From Trametes villosa (lineage: Eukaryota; Basidiomycota; Agaricomycetes; Polyporales; Polyporaceae), in NCBI GenBank assembly GCA_002964805.2, contig PUDQ02000010.1, positions 1,054,001-1,118,000 of the forward strand: a stretch of 64,000 nt of DNA, written 5' to 3'. A model generated the notes under the pieces. The model saw nothing but the letters and a program-made list of their open reading frames with translations. It was not told the DNA's origin and did not search any database. The position numbers were made by a program, and so were the translations under genes. Every line of letters starts with the position of its first letter. Position 1 is the first letter of the stretch. Positions 37,266 through 49,382 of the stretch are shown in pieces.

Positions 37266-40200
37266 GCAGACGTCGATACAACGTAGCACAGGGGCGCGTC
37301 GGGCCGCGCCCAAGCGGGACTCAACATGAAGAGGACGCGTACGGGCAGTCTACAGGTGCTCCCGACGCAGTATCCGACGGGGCTCCGGGTCCGGTACGAG
37401 TTTGAGTGCGTCGAGGGACGCGTCGTGCGTGGACTTGGACGATTGGGTGCGAGCAGGCCTCGTGTAGGACAGGTTGAGATCAGCGACAGCAATGCGGTGG
37501 ATACCAGCACATGCAGTGGAGGGTGGCGGAGGGGAGCGGGCTGTAGCGGAAATAACCGCCTACAGCAGGGATGAAGATGAGAGCGAGAGAGAGGTCGTCG
37601 CGAGAGCCGGACTCTGAGAATACAAGGCCATAGGCGCGCGTCGCGCGACAACAGAAGGCTACGGAGGCTTCAGTCGGAGTTGGGAGTAGTTAGTATTATG
37701 TAAGTAGCTGCCTTTGCGGTCCGGTGTAGCGACAATAGTACGTGTTAATGGATCGAATCCCTACTCTCTCTCTGACTCTCTCCTTCTGAATCTCCACACA
37801 CGGCGCACTGGCCGTCGTGAATCTCTCATCCGCCCATCACCTCCGAGTCTGAGCTGGGTTATCTCCCGCTCAGATCCTCCCACCCCGCCTCCTCCCTCCC
37901 CTCTTTCCTGGCCTGCACGGGTTATCTCCCCTGCAGGCTGCGCGACTCGCCCGCGGAAAAGACCGCTCCTCTGCGTTCGACGAGCTCGAGGTTCTGTCGT
38001 TCGGACCGGGGCATCTCCCGTTCAGACCACCAGCCGGGCATCTACGTCTTACCCAACGACATCTCCGCCGGCAGTCGTAGCACACCCGCACCTGGGCCCG
38101 TATGGCCTCCACACGCGCCCGCCAGGACCGGCCCTTCCGCCAGGCGGCACCCGCTCGCAGGTTCCGCCCATTCGAGACGTTGCGGACATTCCCTCCCCTG
38201 CCCATCCACCGTCTTCTCTCGCCCTGCGACATGCGCGGCGAGACACCCCGCCCTCTATCCGCTCTGGACTGTAGGGTCGCCCGCTCGTCCTCCCGTTCCT
38301 CGCGACAATCCCGCTGGCCTTCCCGAGGCATCGAGCCAACCGCGGAGCGTGCTGAGCAGCGTCTCTGAACGCTCGCACTAGGCCTTGCCTCCGACCCCGA
38401 AACGACCTTGGTGACGGTATTCGACGCGACGGACGCCCTGGACCCCGCAGGCCCGCTCAGCCCGCTCAGCCCGCTCAGCCCGCCAATAGCCTGCGCTTAA
38501 TCTGCAGTCGCCGCGTCTGCCGCGCGAGTGCTGCCGTGTCGAGAGCCCTGTGCGCATGCCGATGACGGTCTGCTCGATCGTACGCGCTCTCTGAGACGTC
38601 GGCGGGCACGACTCGAGGATGACCAGGGCTGGTACACCAGCACGAGCACATCGGTGACCCACTGCAGCACCAAGCGCAGCCAGGCCTGGGCATGCGCACC
38701 AGCCGGAGCGCTAGTTCACGGTACGCCCCTCTTTCCCTCTTTGCCAGCGTCTCCTCTGACCGGTGTAAATGTAGTCATCCCGGCATTGCCAGAAGATATC
38801 GCGACCGACCTTCCCGTACGCTCGAATCCTTGTCGCTGGACACACACTCTCTCTTCCGCTCGCTTCGTCGCCCGTCCTCCCTGCCTCCTGCCCTCCTCTA
38901 CGCGCCCTCGTGCTTTCCTCTCCACTACCATTACTCCCTCACTTTGCCCAGGGCATCGAGTGTACCGTACAAGGCCCTCGGCGGCTGGTCTGTTCGGTCG
39001 CGCTGCGCTTCGATCAGCGTACTGGCCTTCCAACGCGTTTTGAGAGCACGGCTAGAACGTATTCCTCCCTGGGCGACCCCGAGCTCTCGGGACGATATCT
39101 GCGGGGGGACGCATCTATCTTGTAGGCCTGAGAGGAAGATACGCCGCAAAGTGGCCCGAGCTCGAGCTCGAGCTGCAGCGCCGCATTTGGCCGAGCACGA
39201 GCACGAGCTCCAGCGACTTGCCCGACCACGTCATGAAATATCGCGTACGAGACATCAAAGAGGTTAGTACCTTCATCTCTTGCGAGCTACGAAGGGTGAA
39301 GATCGCGCCATTAAGAAGGCTCCTCGCGAACCATACAGCGGGTTCAGTCGGAGGAACCTCATCCCTGGCGTCCGTCGCCGAAAGTCTGCGCCTCTCGCTA
39401 GTGCTCGGGAAAATGTCGAACTTGATCCTGATTCATGTACTTCTTGTCGTATTCAGTGGTTTCTACGCTTATATGCGCGATGTCTGCTACGAACTGCGCA
39501 GCATACAGGCCGAGCGAGCCCGTAAGAGCCCTTGAAATGCCAAACAGGAGGCCTGCTATCCCGGCGGTTTCGGAGGGGATCCGTGCTGTGATCGAGGACG
39601 ATGACACCGCGTTCATGATAGGCTCTCCCGTGCAAATTGTCTACAATATCGCGTCAAAATCGTTAAAGGGCGACGGGCAGCGAGCAGTTGACTTGAACTC
39701 GCGTAAAATCTGCGTCAGAGCATGATTCTCGTTCGTGCTTCTTGGGATGTTGTTCGTGCAGATGCTGACACGAAGCCTGCAGATGCCCTACCTCCGCGAG
39801 AACCTTCAGGATTCGGGAAAGCAACATCTCCGTTGCTGGACCAATCGCTCAGGCTATGCCGACAATTTGTCTCGAGCATAAATGAGTTACATATCAGCTG
39901 TATAAATGACCAGGAGGAGCTCAGGTGCGAACTACACAATGTCATTCGATGACCCCGCCAGACTACGCAGCTACCCGGCCGCGGAACTCATCACGGGCGG
40001 GCGGGGGCACTCGGATCTGAATCCGCCTGCGCGCGACTAGGGTTGTAACGCAGGTGCGCCATGCGCGGCATCGCCTCCTCCCCGCTCCGCATCTCCGTTG
40101 CCCTTCGAAGAGGACGCACGAAGACGTGCTTTGCGCCGTCGGGTGTCGAGGCGCTGGTAGAAGCGCGTTTGCGGCTCCGGGATGGGTGGGGAGCGCGGAT

Positions 40201-40902
40201 TGTTGGGAGTGGATTGTGCGATCTTGAAAGAGACGGCGGCGGCCGCGGTGCCGGGAGAGAGTGGCGAGTGGCGGCAGCGGAAAGGACAAGCGAGAGGCGC
40301 GCTCGGAAGCGGAAAGTCGAAAGTCGAAAGTCGGAAGCGTGGGCGCTTGCAGGGCGCGCGGCGCGGGGATTCCCACGGACTGTCTCGCTCTCAACTCAAC
40401 GTTCAACGTTCAACTGTCGCACTGTCCACCGAGTACTCGCGCTCACCGCTCTCCTCTCGTACACCGGCTCTCGGCGGCCGCCCTCAAGGCAAGCACAAAG
40501 CAACCGTCGTCCACGCCCTCGCGGACCCTGCCAACGCCGGCCCCCAGGCCCGCGACGCCGATCATGCACGCAAGCCCGCGAGCAGCGTCCGGCATGCTGC
40601 CGCCGCGCACGCTAGGCGAGTGCCGTGCGGTCGAGAGCCCTGTGCGCATGCCGACGACGGTCTGCTCGATCGTACGCGCTCTCTGAGACGTCGGCGGGCA
40701 CGACTCGAGGATGACCAGGGCTGGCACACCGGCACCCGCCCCCGCGAGCGTGGGCGCCGACGCGCCTGGCCGAGAGCGCGCGCGACACAACACAACTTCG
40801 TCCTTCTCCACCCACGGCGCGCTGGCCGTCTCCCTCCTGCCACATCCGCCCACCACCTCCGAGTCTGCGCTGGGTTATTTCCCGCTCAGACCCTCCCTCC
40901 CC
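37266..40902 (-). repeat. Large inverted repeat, right arm (3637 bp)
   Basis: Reverse complement of 28187-31823. It contains R1 in reverse (37266-38922), the 1.26-kb arm-specific segment, and the last part of R2 in reverse (40182-40902). Both edges are truncated relative to R1 and R2 elsewhere, so this arm looks like the derived copy. Confidence 0.93.
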
Positions 40903-42167
40903 TACTCCGGAGCTTGTGCACCGGTCCTCACGCACTGGCGACCCACACGGTACCGGGTGCGGCCCCGAGCCCAGGGGCCGGCCGAAACTGTTCCTTCATC
41001 TCCCTATCGAGTATATATTAGATCTGTAAGTGACACTCGGGACCAAGCTCCGACTTTCACTGAGACCCTCGTCCACAGTGACAGTCTTGCCCCTAAGCGT
41101 GGCATGTGACTCACGTCGACGCGTGTCGCGCGCGCGTCGCGTCCTCTCAGCCCCCGCAGTCCGCTCCCGGAGGCTAGTCCTCGAGCCCGTGTATACTGAG
41201 CCGCGACGTGTTTTGCGCTCCTACTCCTCCCCACATACTCCAAGCTGGCCACACAGCTGAAATCACCGCATCTCCTGCGAACACGCCCTCGTTCGTCGGA
41301 TGTCGGACATTTCCACCATCGGATGAACGCCTACGGAGGCTGATTAAATAGCGCCATGGCTACCGCGGAAGGAAACCTCGACGAGTACCGTGAGTAGGTG
41401 CGCAAGCTCAATGGCCCTGAGGCTTACACGGCGAAGACCGGCGAGGTAAAGCGCGTCTATCATGCTTGGGCAAAACTATCCACGCCCTAAACTGCTGTGG
41501 CCGAGAGGGCGATTAGGCGCTACCTGGATCGCGCGACTCCATTGTCCTCGATCTCAGTGAGAGTCGCATGTCTCAGTGATAGTCACTCTCACTGTTTTGG
41601 TCGTCACTATTCCTATCTCCCCTACGACATACGCGATATCGCAGATGCCCTCCTATCTAAGGCGCCTCGCGTGATTTCGTTCTCATTTGATATCCGGTGT
41701 CGGCCTAGAAGATCACATTGCATCAAGTACCTTTGTGTATGTGCTCGAGCCATGTGATAGTAGAATGCCCCAGTAAACCCATCTGTCTCTCCCTTGTTAG
41801 CCCACATTCCCGTCCGATGTCTGAGGTTGGAGAGTCCGACGAGCGACCTCGAGCGATCTACGCCATCCTATCTACGCTATAGCGAAGTACAAACGAAGAA
41901 TGTCCTGTCCTTTGTCGCTTGACATCACCGCGTGTGAGCAGATCTCCTTTTCATTATCTTCGATTGTAGCCATAAGCGTCAAGTGCGTCCGCGCGGTCCA
42001 CGTGTATAGTAACCTTTGTTTGGTGGTCGTTGCAGCACACTGCGGGAACATAAATACTCGGACTCTCTGTTGGCTCAGAGTCAACACAAGTTCTCGACAC
42101 CCGTCTCATACGCCTCTCTTGCAGCAGAATCCCCCAGGACTCTCCCCCCTTCCGAGACACTCCCACG
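40903..42167. other. Upstream region of gene C, no supported gene
   Basis: No gene was assigned. A TATA-like CATAAATACTC sits at about 42049, some 120 bp before the ATG of gene C, followed by a pyrimidine-rich leader. Confidence 0.4.
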
Positions 42168-43640
42168 ATGATGCCGCAAACTCCCGCAACTGCCGTCCCG
42201 AACGCCAGTCACGTTCAAGATGCCAGTGTCACTGTCCCCGCCGCCGATAGCCCCGCTACGACGTGTTCTACAGATGACGCCGCGATGATACCTGCGCGCG
42301 CTGTATCCGTGAACGCTCGAGGGGCCTCCCTCGACAGTACCGCTATCCGCATCGCTAGTGGACAAACCAACGGTTCAGGAACGTCTGTGGGTCTACCCGC
42401 CGGAGTCAATGACCCCGCCGTCGAGGCCCATTATTATCGCATCGTGGAACTTGACGAGGCCATACGCGCGGCCGACAGCAAGATGTTCAACGAACGCCTG
42501 AAGTAACTAAACATTGTACTTGCTGCTGTTTTCAACGGCGATTGATCTTCGTAACAGGTTCTTCCGACTCCATCGTCTCCCAGTGATGGACCCAAGCCGT
42601 TGGCTCTCGAGCTTGATTTCATCGCTCCGTAGGGACCAGAGGTTGCGCCATGCCTATCTTGTGCGTCAACTCCACATCGCAGTGCAGCAAGCCCGCGATC
42701 TCCGTGCGGAAATGGACATCGAGAACGTTCTAGACGCCACAGCGCAGTTGGCGACCGATAATCACCGCCAGGTTTCGCAGGTGTGTCGTCTTTAGTGTTA
42801 TACAGCACCTTAGCCCTGAACGACAACGTACAGATTCTACAGCTTCTCAACCTCTACAAGGCTCGGATGACGGCTCCGGGGGACGAGAAGCTCCTGCAGG
42901 ATATACGCATGCTCACGACGGGTCTCTCGTGTTGCGAGATTCTGGTGAAGGACATCGGTGATCAATTCGATGTTATACGCCCTCAATTCGAGCTGCTGTG
43001 CCACGGCTACTGGGTAAGTCGACTGTATATGTGACGCTCATCAGACATTGCAACCTGATTGTATTGTTTCAACAGGCGGAGCTCGGCTTAACGATCCCAA
43101 CTCTCGAGCGAGAAACTGCGGAGGAACAGTTCAAGGACATTGTCGCCACCCTGGAAGACATCGTCGACAACAGCGGTGACATCCAGGAATGCGCCGGTTC
43201 AAATTTGTCTCTTGTTGTTACCACATGGCATCAGGGTTTGGACGTTGGTTCTATAGCAGAGATGATGGAGGACTACGAATATCTCTACGCGGATATACGT
43301 TCTCGATCGGCTGTGCAGGATGTCATCATCGAGGCAATCCAGGTAGGCCATACAGGAAATACTCCACGCATATGTATTCACTGGTTTTCCAGAGCGTATT
43401 TAGCGCTACCCATTGCGCTCAGCTCTCGGTCAAAACCACCACGCATAGCTTCACGCTCCCTGAGCTCCAGGAAACAGTGGCAAATTATAGGTATCTCCAG
43501 GACTCTCTCCGCGACATGATCAAGGTTCTTCCATTAGCTTGTTCTTCGAGGCGGCTAATAACAACGATATCCAGGCGCAGAAGAAGGTAGCCGATATATT
43601 GCAAGCCTCGCAGCACCATCTCGCACAGGCTGCGGCCTGA
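42168..43640 (+). CDS. Gene C: helical protein of the six-exon family
   Basis: Six exons: 42168-42502, 42558-42780, 42834-43013, 43076-43342, 43393-43524 and 43575-43640, 400 aa. Lengths are 335, 223, 180, 267, 132 and 66 nt with phases 2,0,0,0,0. Exon 1 is longer than in A, B and E because of a low-complexity Ala/Thr/Val-rich N-terminus. From exon 2 on the chain is helical, with LVRQLHIAVQQARDLRAEMD in exon 2 and LPELQETVANYRYLQDSLRD in exon 5; the latter aligns in position with LADLKETLSAVELLRKELG of gene A. It ends AQKKVADILQASQHHLAQAA. No membrane segment or enzyme motif is seen. The function is unknown. Confidence 0.78.
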
Positions 43641-44073
43641 GACAGAGGTCATCGATCATGATTCTGGTTGGGCAGGCACTCAGTGGATTCTCTGCTCCAA
43701 GAGATGTATCTCCGGTCGTTTACTCCCTAGTCCCTCCAGTATACAGGCACATGTCCCTTGCACTAATAACTATCACGTCCTCTCCCTGCCCGTCTGCCCG
43801 TGGTCCCCGTCCTGCGGCCTGACACAGTAAGCGTTGAACGTTGCGAGCACACCTGGCTATACCGGCGGTGGCTGCGTGGACTTCTATACGACCAACCTCT
43901 CGACGCACAAGCGTGACACAATTATTTAGTAATCCCTATTACTAGCGTGCGGACTTGAAGTTGAAGTCTGATGCATGATGCCTGAGCGCTTTCCCTCCCA
44001 AACCAGTCCGACGAAAATTTCAACACCCGCCTATTAACATCACCCCTCACCAACGCCGTCACGACACGTACGC
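43641..44073. other. Intergenic, nothing seen
   Basis: It holds the 3' flank of gene C and the promoter of the next gene. The leader before 44074 is C-rich. Confidence 0.4.
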
Positions 44074-46164
44074 ATGAAAAGCGATATGCTCTCAGTCCTT
44101 GTCCTTGTCGAGGACTCTCCTCCGATGACGGCTATGTGGCGTGATGTCAGGGACTCTTCGCTCATCCTTCTCGAGAACCTTCGAACGGCCGGCTCATCAG
44201 CTCAGCTCGAGACACAATGCATATGGCTATCCTCCTCCTCGCTGACTCCGGCCATAACCCGTTCAATCGCAGAGTCCGCGCCATGCGGTAGCATCCCAGA
44301 CCTCCACCTCGGCTATGGCGCCAGCACACAGATCACTCCGGCGATCATCCACAATGCCCTCACGGTCCTCGCAGAATCGCGCAAGAGTCGTAATGCCCAT
44401 GGACACTTCATTCTTGTGGCTGCTTCTGGCCCGCCTGCCGCTATTCCCTTGAACGAGGCCACACCTCCCACAGAATCGGTCTCGTGGGACGACGTCGTGT
44501 TTGTCCTCAGGCAGCAGTGCATACAGCTCCACGTCATTCTCAGCGTTGGCGCCGAGCTGGGGGCATTCCATACGCTTTTCCAACGATCAACTCAGCTTCA
44601 AGGCAGTCCAGAAGTGCTCGCGTGGTTCCCCGTGGACTATCAGAAGTACTCAATGCGCTTGTCGGGCCGACCACAACGTGTACGTGACTTCGTCGCTGCG
44701 CCAAACTGTGAGGATTTAACGCCCTGACTATAGCTCCCGACATTAACTCAATCCGCTTTACCAAACATTTCCCCGACCCAGGATATGCCTTCGACCACCT
44801 CTTCCCCGCCTCGGTGCAAGACACCCACCCCTTCAAATGCACCCATGGGCCTGAGATACGGCTTGGCGGCCCCCAGCTCGCCTCCAAAGCCCGGCGGCGG
44901 CGGCGGTCTTTTATCGTATCTCCAAAAGATGCATGGGCTGACGAAGAAGAGGAGTTACGGTGTGAAGGCTCCCAAGAAGACGTACCCGGGAATGCGCCCT
45001 TACATGGCTAGACAGCCCACCCTGCCCTGCCGGGAGGTCTCTCAGCCTGAGTTTTACATCTACCCGTCCTTCAATAACGCACAAGAGCCCCATGGCGCAA
45101 GGCCTCAGGAGCTCCTATCCAGCTCGGAGTCCCCGCGGCTCAGCAGCCACAACTCAGCCAACCGACTGCCGTCATCTTCGCTTGCAGCGCGCACAAGGAA
45201 CAGCCAGCGGGGAGCAGGTCGCCGTGGCTCGTCGCTGCCGATAACGCCGCTTGCCTCCTTCCCCCTTCTGTTGCCTAAATCAGCGAAATCTCAATGTACG
45301 CTAGCAACGAGTCAGAACCTCACATCAGCAACGCCGCGCATGCCAGAGTCCGTCATTGGAAACCAGCCGCGGACTACTCCAGGGGTAGGCTCGGGAGAAG
45401 GACACCGCATACTAGATGCGCTAGATGGCATGGTACTCACTCAGGCCTGCCCCTTCCCGGCGCATCCCGTTGAAGCGTCACTCCGCCCGGATACCTATGC
45501 GCCATACCCGACGTCGTCACCGTTCGGTCCCCAGCTGGTTGCATCCACAGATACTACCTCCTGTTCAAGCGTACCCGAGGCTCTTTCGCGGTCTTCTCAG
45601 CAAGCCACCCCCCCTGCGCCTCCGGTGTTGTCTTCCAGCCCGAGCAGCACGTCCGCCCTAATCTACAGCGACATCCCACATCAAGACAGTAACCTCTGGT
45701 ACAGAAGCTTCCCACTCGAGGACGCTGCCTCCCCGCTGTCGCCGACGGTGCCCACACACCTGCCGGAGAATAATGTGGACGAGCCGTTCATCGCCGCGTT
45801 CAATTCTCTTGTAGATTCAGACGCGGATGTGGTGGATGCCCTTCGCTCGAGCGGGCTCCAGGCGAGCATGACAGCTGCGCTGTGCGGCGTAATGCCAACC
45901 AATGACCCTGCGATGTCTAGCTACACGTTCGTAGCGAGCGCGTCGAGGTCGTCTGAGCCGTGCTATAACCCCTACTCTTGTATTCCCCCGGACCATGCAT
46001 ACTACGCGCCGGCTCAGACTTACGGCCACCTCCATGACATGTGCATCAGTACTCGCCTATCCGCGCCCCTGGCCAGCTCTACCATGCCATGGCACAGCGA
46101 TGGAGATCACTCTGCCTTGATAGGTATGGATCCGTACGGTTACTTCTGTCCGGCCGCAGAATGA
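44074..46164 (+). CDS. Protein with N-terminal VWA-like domain resembling Mediator subunit 25
   Basis: Two exons, 44074-44679 and 44734-46164, 678 aa. The intron has donor GTACGT, branch CCTGAC and acceptor TATAG. Residues 1-200 have the layout of the Med25 von Willebrand A domain of basidiomycetes: a first strand ending in an acidic residue (LSVLVLVEDSPP), an amphipathic helix, a middle helix (IIHNALTVLAESRKSR), a strand (HFILVAASGPP), the segment VSWDDVVFVLRQQCIQLHVI, and an end block (VLAWFPVDYQKYSMRLSG). The DxSxS metal site is not conserved, as is usual for Med25. The rest (about 476 aa) is Pro/Ser-rich and probably disordered, as in activator-binding regions. If correct, it would act in the nucleus as part of the Mediator tail. 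The VWA call rests on remembered pattern only; a generic VWA-like protein is the alternative. Confidence 0.55.
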
Positions 46165-47646
46165 AGACGATTCCGTCCCTCAAGGTCAGGGCTGGTCACT
46201 ATCGCTGTTTTGCAACGTCACTATCTAGTCCCATTGCTGTGTGGTGCCCTGTACGTCGACTGCGCTCTTCTCTTCTCTGCTCTCCGTCTCCGTTCTCTGT
46301 CTATTGGTATTAGTGACAGTACTGTACGATCTTAGCGATACGATGCGCCTTGACTGGCGTATGTATACTCACGGTCAAACGCTGTGCGATGTATCCCTCC
46401 TTCCGACTTCTAGCCCCCATCTTGCGTACTCGCGGTCTTGGTATCCGTGACAACATGCCTCAATATTATCATTAGTGAGTCTGGACGCGCACGAAGATGA
46501 TGCTATGAACTCCCCGGGTGATCGGGATCTAGCGGTTTCACGAGGGCGTCGGGTAGCACAGAGAGAACCAGTGTAGTATAAAGCAGAAGATGTCGCCTAG
46601 CTCAAAGTCGAATCAAACCTGAACCACGAAGCGATGTGAGCGAAGCAAGAAGTCGATGTCGAGAGCGAGGGCGAGCGCACACGGGCGCGGCGTCGAAGAG
46701 AGCGGCGAAAGCGAAGTCGAGGGGCGAAGTCGGACGCAGAAATGAGAATTAAACCAAGATGCATTCGAAAGGCGCTGCGCGCGAGGCTTCTATACATGAG
46801 AATACCGGTACGTAGAGGGCCCGCGCGACGCCTAGGGGCGCGTCGGCGTCGGGAGACGGGCGCGGATGTACAGTAAGTGAGTCGGATGGACGTCGCGGCG
46901 CGATCACGTGGAGGGCGCGCGCCGCGTCGCGCTACTAAAGATGGACTACCCGCGCGCGGAGTGTGTCGGCGTCGCGATGCGCTGCGACACCGAGGGCGCG
47001 AGCTGAATAAGAAAGGAAGGAGATCAGATACAAACGTCAGAAATACCGCGGATACAATCGAGTGAACGGAACACTGACTGAGCCCGCGTCGAGGCGGCCT
47101 CGGACTTGCGTCCTCGGACCGCGCAGCGCCGCGGACTACCCATCAACGAAAAGAGTCTAACAGGCACCGGCATTCGGGTGGGACTAGTGCCATTGAGGGC
47201 AGCGACCCCGATGTACTCTTCTGCGCTGGGCTTTGTATCGGGGTGTCGCCAGTAGGGGGCAAAGCGGTAGCCAGTGCGGAGCGCGTAGACAGTACAGGAA
47301 GCAATTACTATGGGTCCCGCAATGCCAGCAAGCCGTGGCGGACAGCGCAAAATGCTCATGTCTCGTCATCTTGCACGGGTCCAGTGCGGCAGGCCAGACA
47401 AGGAAAACCGGCCCCACGCACGAGGGCCGCACATGCATCGGTGCTTGTATACCAGCGGTCGCAACCAGAACCGCGATTCGCCCGGCGTGCGTTTCCACGG
47501 TCAAACCAGCTCAACGTTCCCCGATCTTCGGGAGTGCGACAAATGTTTGAATAGTATATCTGAACTAAGTGAGTGTTGCGCGTAGCTGACTATTTGTTGG
47601 ACTCCAACAGATAGTCAGACAAAACAATCAAGCTGCAGCAAGTCGA
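46165..47646. other. Intergenic, low-complexity GC-rich part, no gene
   Basis: Around 46620-46740 the sequence is a degenerate run of GCGA/GTCGA units. Frames at 47024-47585 on both strands lack domains. Confidence 0.4.
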
Positions 47647-48840
47647 CTACGAATACCGAGGAGCTCTCTCCTGAGGCTGTGGATCCTCTAGATACCGATG
47701 ATGGTATTCAACGTCACGGCGGATGTATTTAAGATGATCGTAGAACATACCTCCGTCAAGTGACTTATCTGTGAAAGCAGGAGATCGTGAGTATCAAGAG
47801 CTGCCACAAGATCAACCAGGGCGAAAGGCCGCCCATTGGGGAGAGTCACAACGCTAGGTTCGGTATTTGCTAGCTCAAACTCTGTCTATATTGTTTTCGT
47901 GTGAGCTGTGTTCCATTTGAGTGAGAGGACACAAGGACATGCCCTCATCTGGTCCAAGAGTTCCATTTGTATCTCACTTTGCGCGTCAAGGAGGCTGCGT
48001 AAATCTTTCATCCTGGCTAGCTCCGCTCGGTGAATGGTCTCATCATCCCACCCTTCGTCGGAAAGCTCGAGCGCCATGAGGCATACTGCCTTAGCTTCAG
48101 CGAGGGCGTTTTCCCGCGCCCGGAAGATAGACAGCATCCGAGACTCTAGGCTGCTGAGCTCGTTTTTCCGATCTCCAAGGTTCCGGGCTTGATGGAGGGG
48201 TGCCGTCGTGCGTTCGAAATCGGTCTGCAAGATCGGATGCCTTACTACGGAGTGTGCGAGTAGAGGATATCACGTACTGTGGACGAGGATACAATTTGCA
48301 TTAGGGGAAGCAGTTCTGCGAACGCTGTATGCAGCTCCCGCTCTCTCGTTCGTACCGTAGCGCATAACTCCCGGCAACTGTCGAGGCGACTGTTGAGTCC
48401 AGTCTGGGAACCTCCCGCAACAGCGGTCTTCGCCCGCAAGAGCGTTGATAGCTACAAGTCAGGGTGTATTGAATGCGGGGTATCTATGCGGGGGTATAAA
48501 TTTGAGGCTTCTAACCTCTTTGCACTCGCTATACGCGGCATTTATCCACCGCGGCGCTGTGGAAAAAAACTTTTTGAGCTGAGCCATTGAAGTCTCCTGA
48601 CGTGCCCGCCATACGCGATCCCGTAACACCAGGATCGTTTGCCGGAAGTGTCGCGCATGGCTAACATCCAGAGAAAGCACAAATTCGCGAAACGAGACAT
48701 CAGGACTTGGAGTCCCAGATTGATGAGCAGACAAGCTACCGGGCTTGTCTCAAATTGAGTGTCTCTCGAGGATCAGTACCCACTCACAACTTCATCCTTG
48801 AAACCCAGATATCTTCTTGCTGTGCCGCGGTAGTTCGCAT
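47647..48840 (-). CDS. Gene E: helical protein of the six-exon family, odd donor in intron 4
   Basis: Six exons: 48840-48788, 48735-48516, 48451-48278, 48224-47949, 47885-47751 and 47676-47647 (53, 220, 174, 276, 135, 30 nt; phases 2,0,0,0,0), about 295 aa. Lengths and phases match genes A, B and C. Exon 4 begins TDFERTTAPL, comparable to DDFEKVIATL in gene A and DQFEMSVSGL in gene B. The chain is helical (SSLESRMLSIFRARENALAE). The expected donor of intron 4, right after LLDQ, reads ATGAGGG where GTGAGGG would be normal. Either a G-to-A change has damaged the site, or exon 4 runs on to a weak in-frame GT at TGT|GTCCTC. The gene could therefore be impaired. It is divergent from the WD40 gene, 542 bp apart. 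Confidence 0.65.
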
Positions 48841-49382
48841 GTGCGAGAAATGTTTAACTAGATTTTTCTTATGTTCTTGACACCGCGAAAGAGCCATAGT
48901 GGAGTAAAGAGTGAATTTAGGGAAGATGGAAATGCGAAGCGCAAGTTTTTATGGCGGTCAACGTTGACAAAGGTCATTGAGGCGCAGTTGTGCATGACCA
49001 TTCAAGACACGATCACTTACCTTCGGAAGTACGGCATATACGCGCCGTCAGCACTCCGTTTAGGGGATAATTGTTGAATGGCAGGCAACAATGATTAAGG
49101 ATGGATCCTAGTCTGAGGGAGCTGGGTAGGGGGTAGTCATGCTCTAGCGAGTAGCCTCAGCAAAGGGTCGATTGTGGAGGAGTGAAGTAGAACAATGATG
49201 TATATTCCGTCGCTTACAACCGGGAGTCGCCGGAACGTACGGCTACCGGGCCGATTTGACAAAGCCCCTTGATCCCGGACTCGCCACCCCTCGAGCAGAG
49301 CGGCGGCTAGATACAGCTATAAGTCCTGAACGCCAACTGTTTCATAATCCCAGCATTCCTCACCTGTCTTGCTCTACCTACG
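48841..49382. other. Divergent promoter region between gene E and the WD40 gene
   Basis: A TATA-like CTATAAGTCC lies at about 49317, 65 bp before the ATG at 49383. A frame at 48871-49077 has no domain. Confidence 0.4.

Noticed and set aside
37266..40902. Long terminal repeats of a retrotransposon
   Set aside because: The arms are inverted, not direct, and no gag, protease, reverse transcriptase or integrase motifs lie between them.
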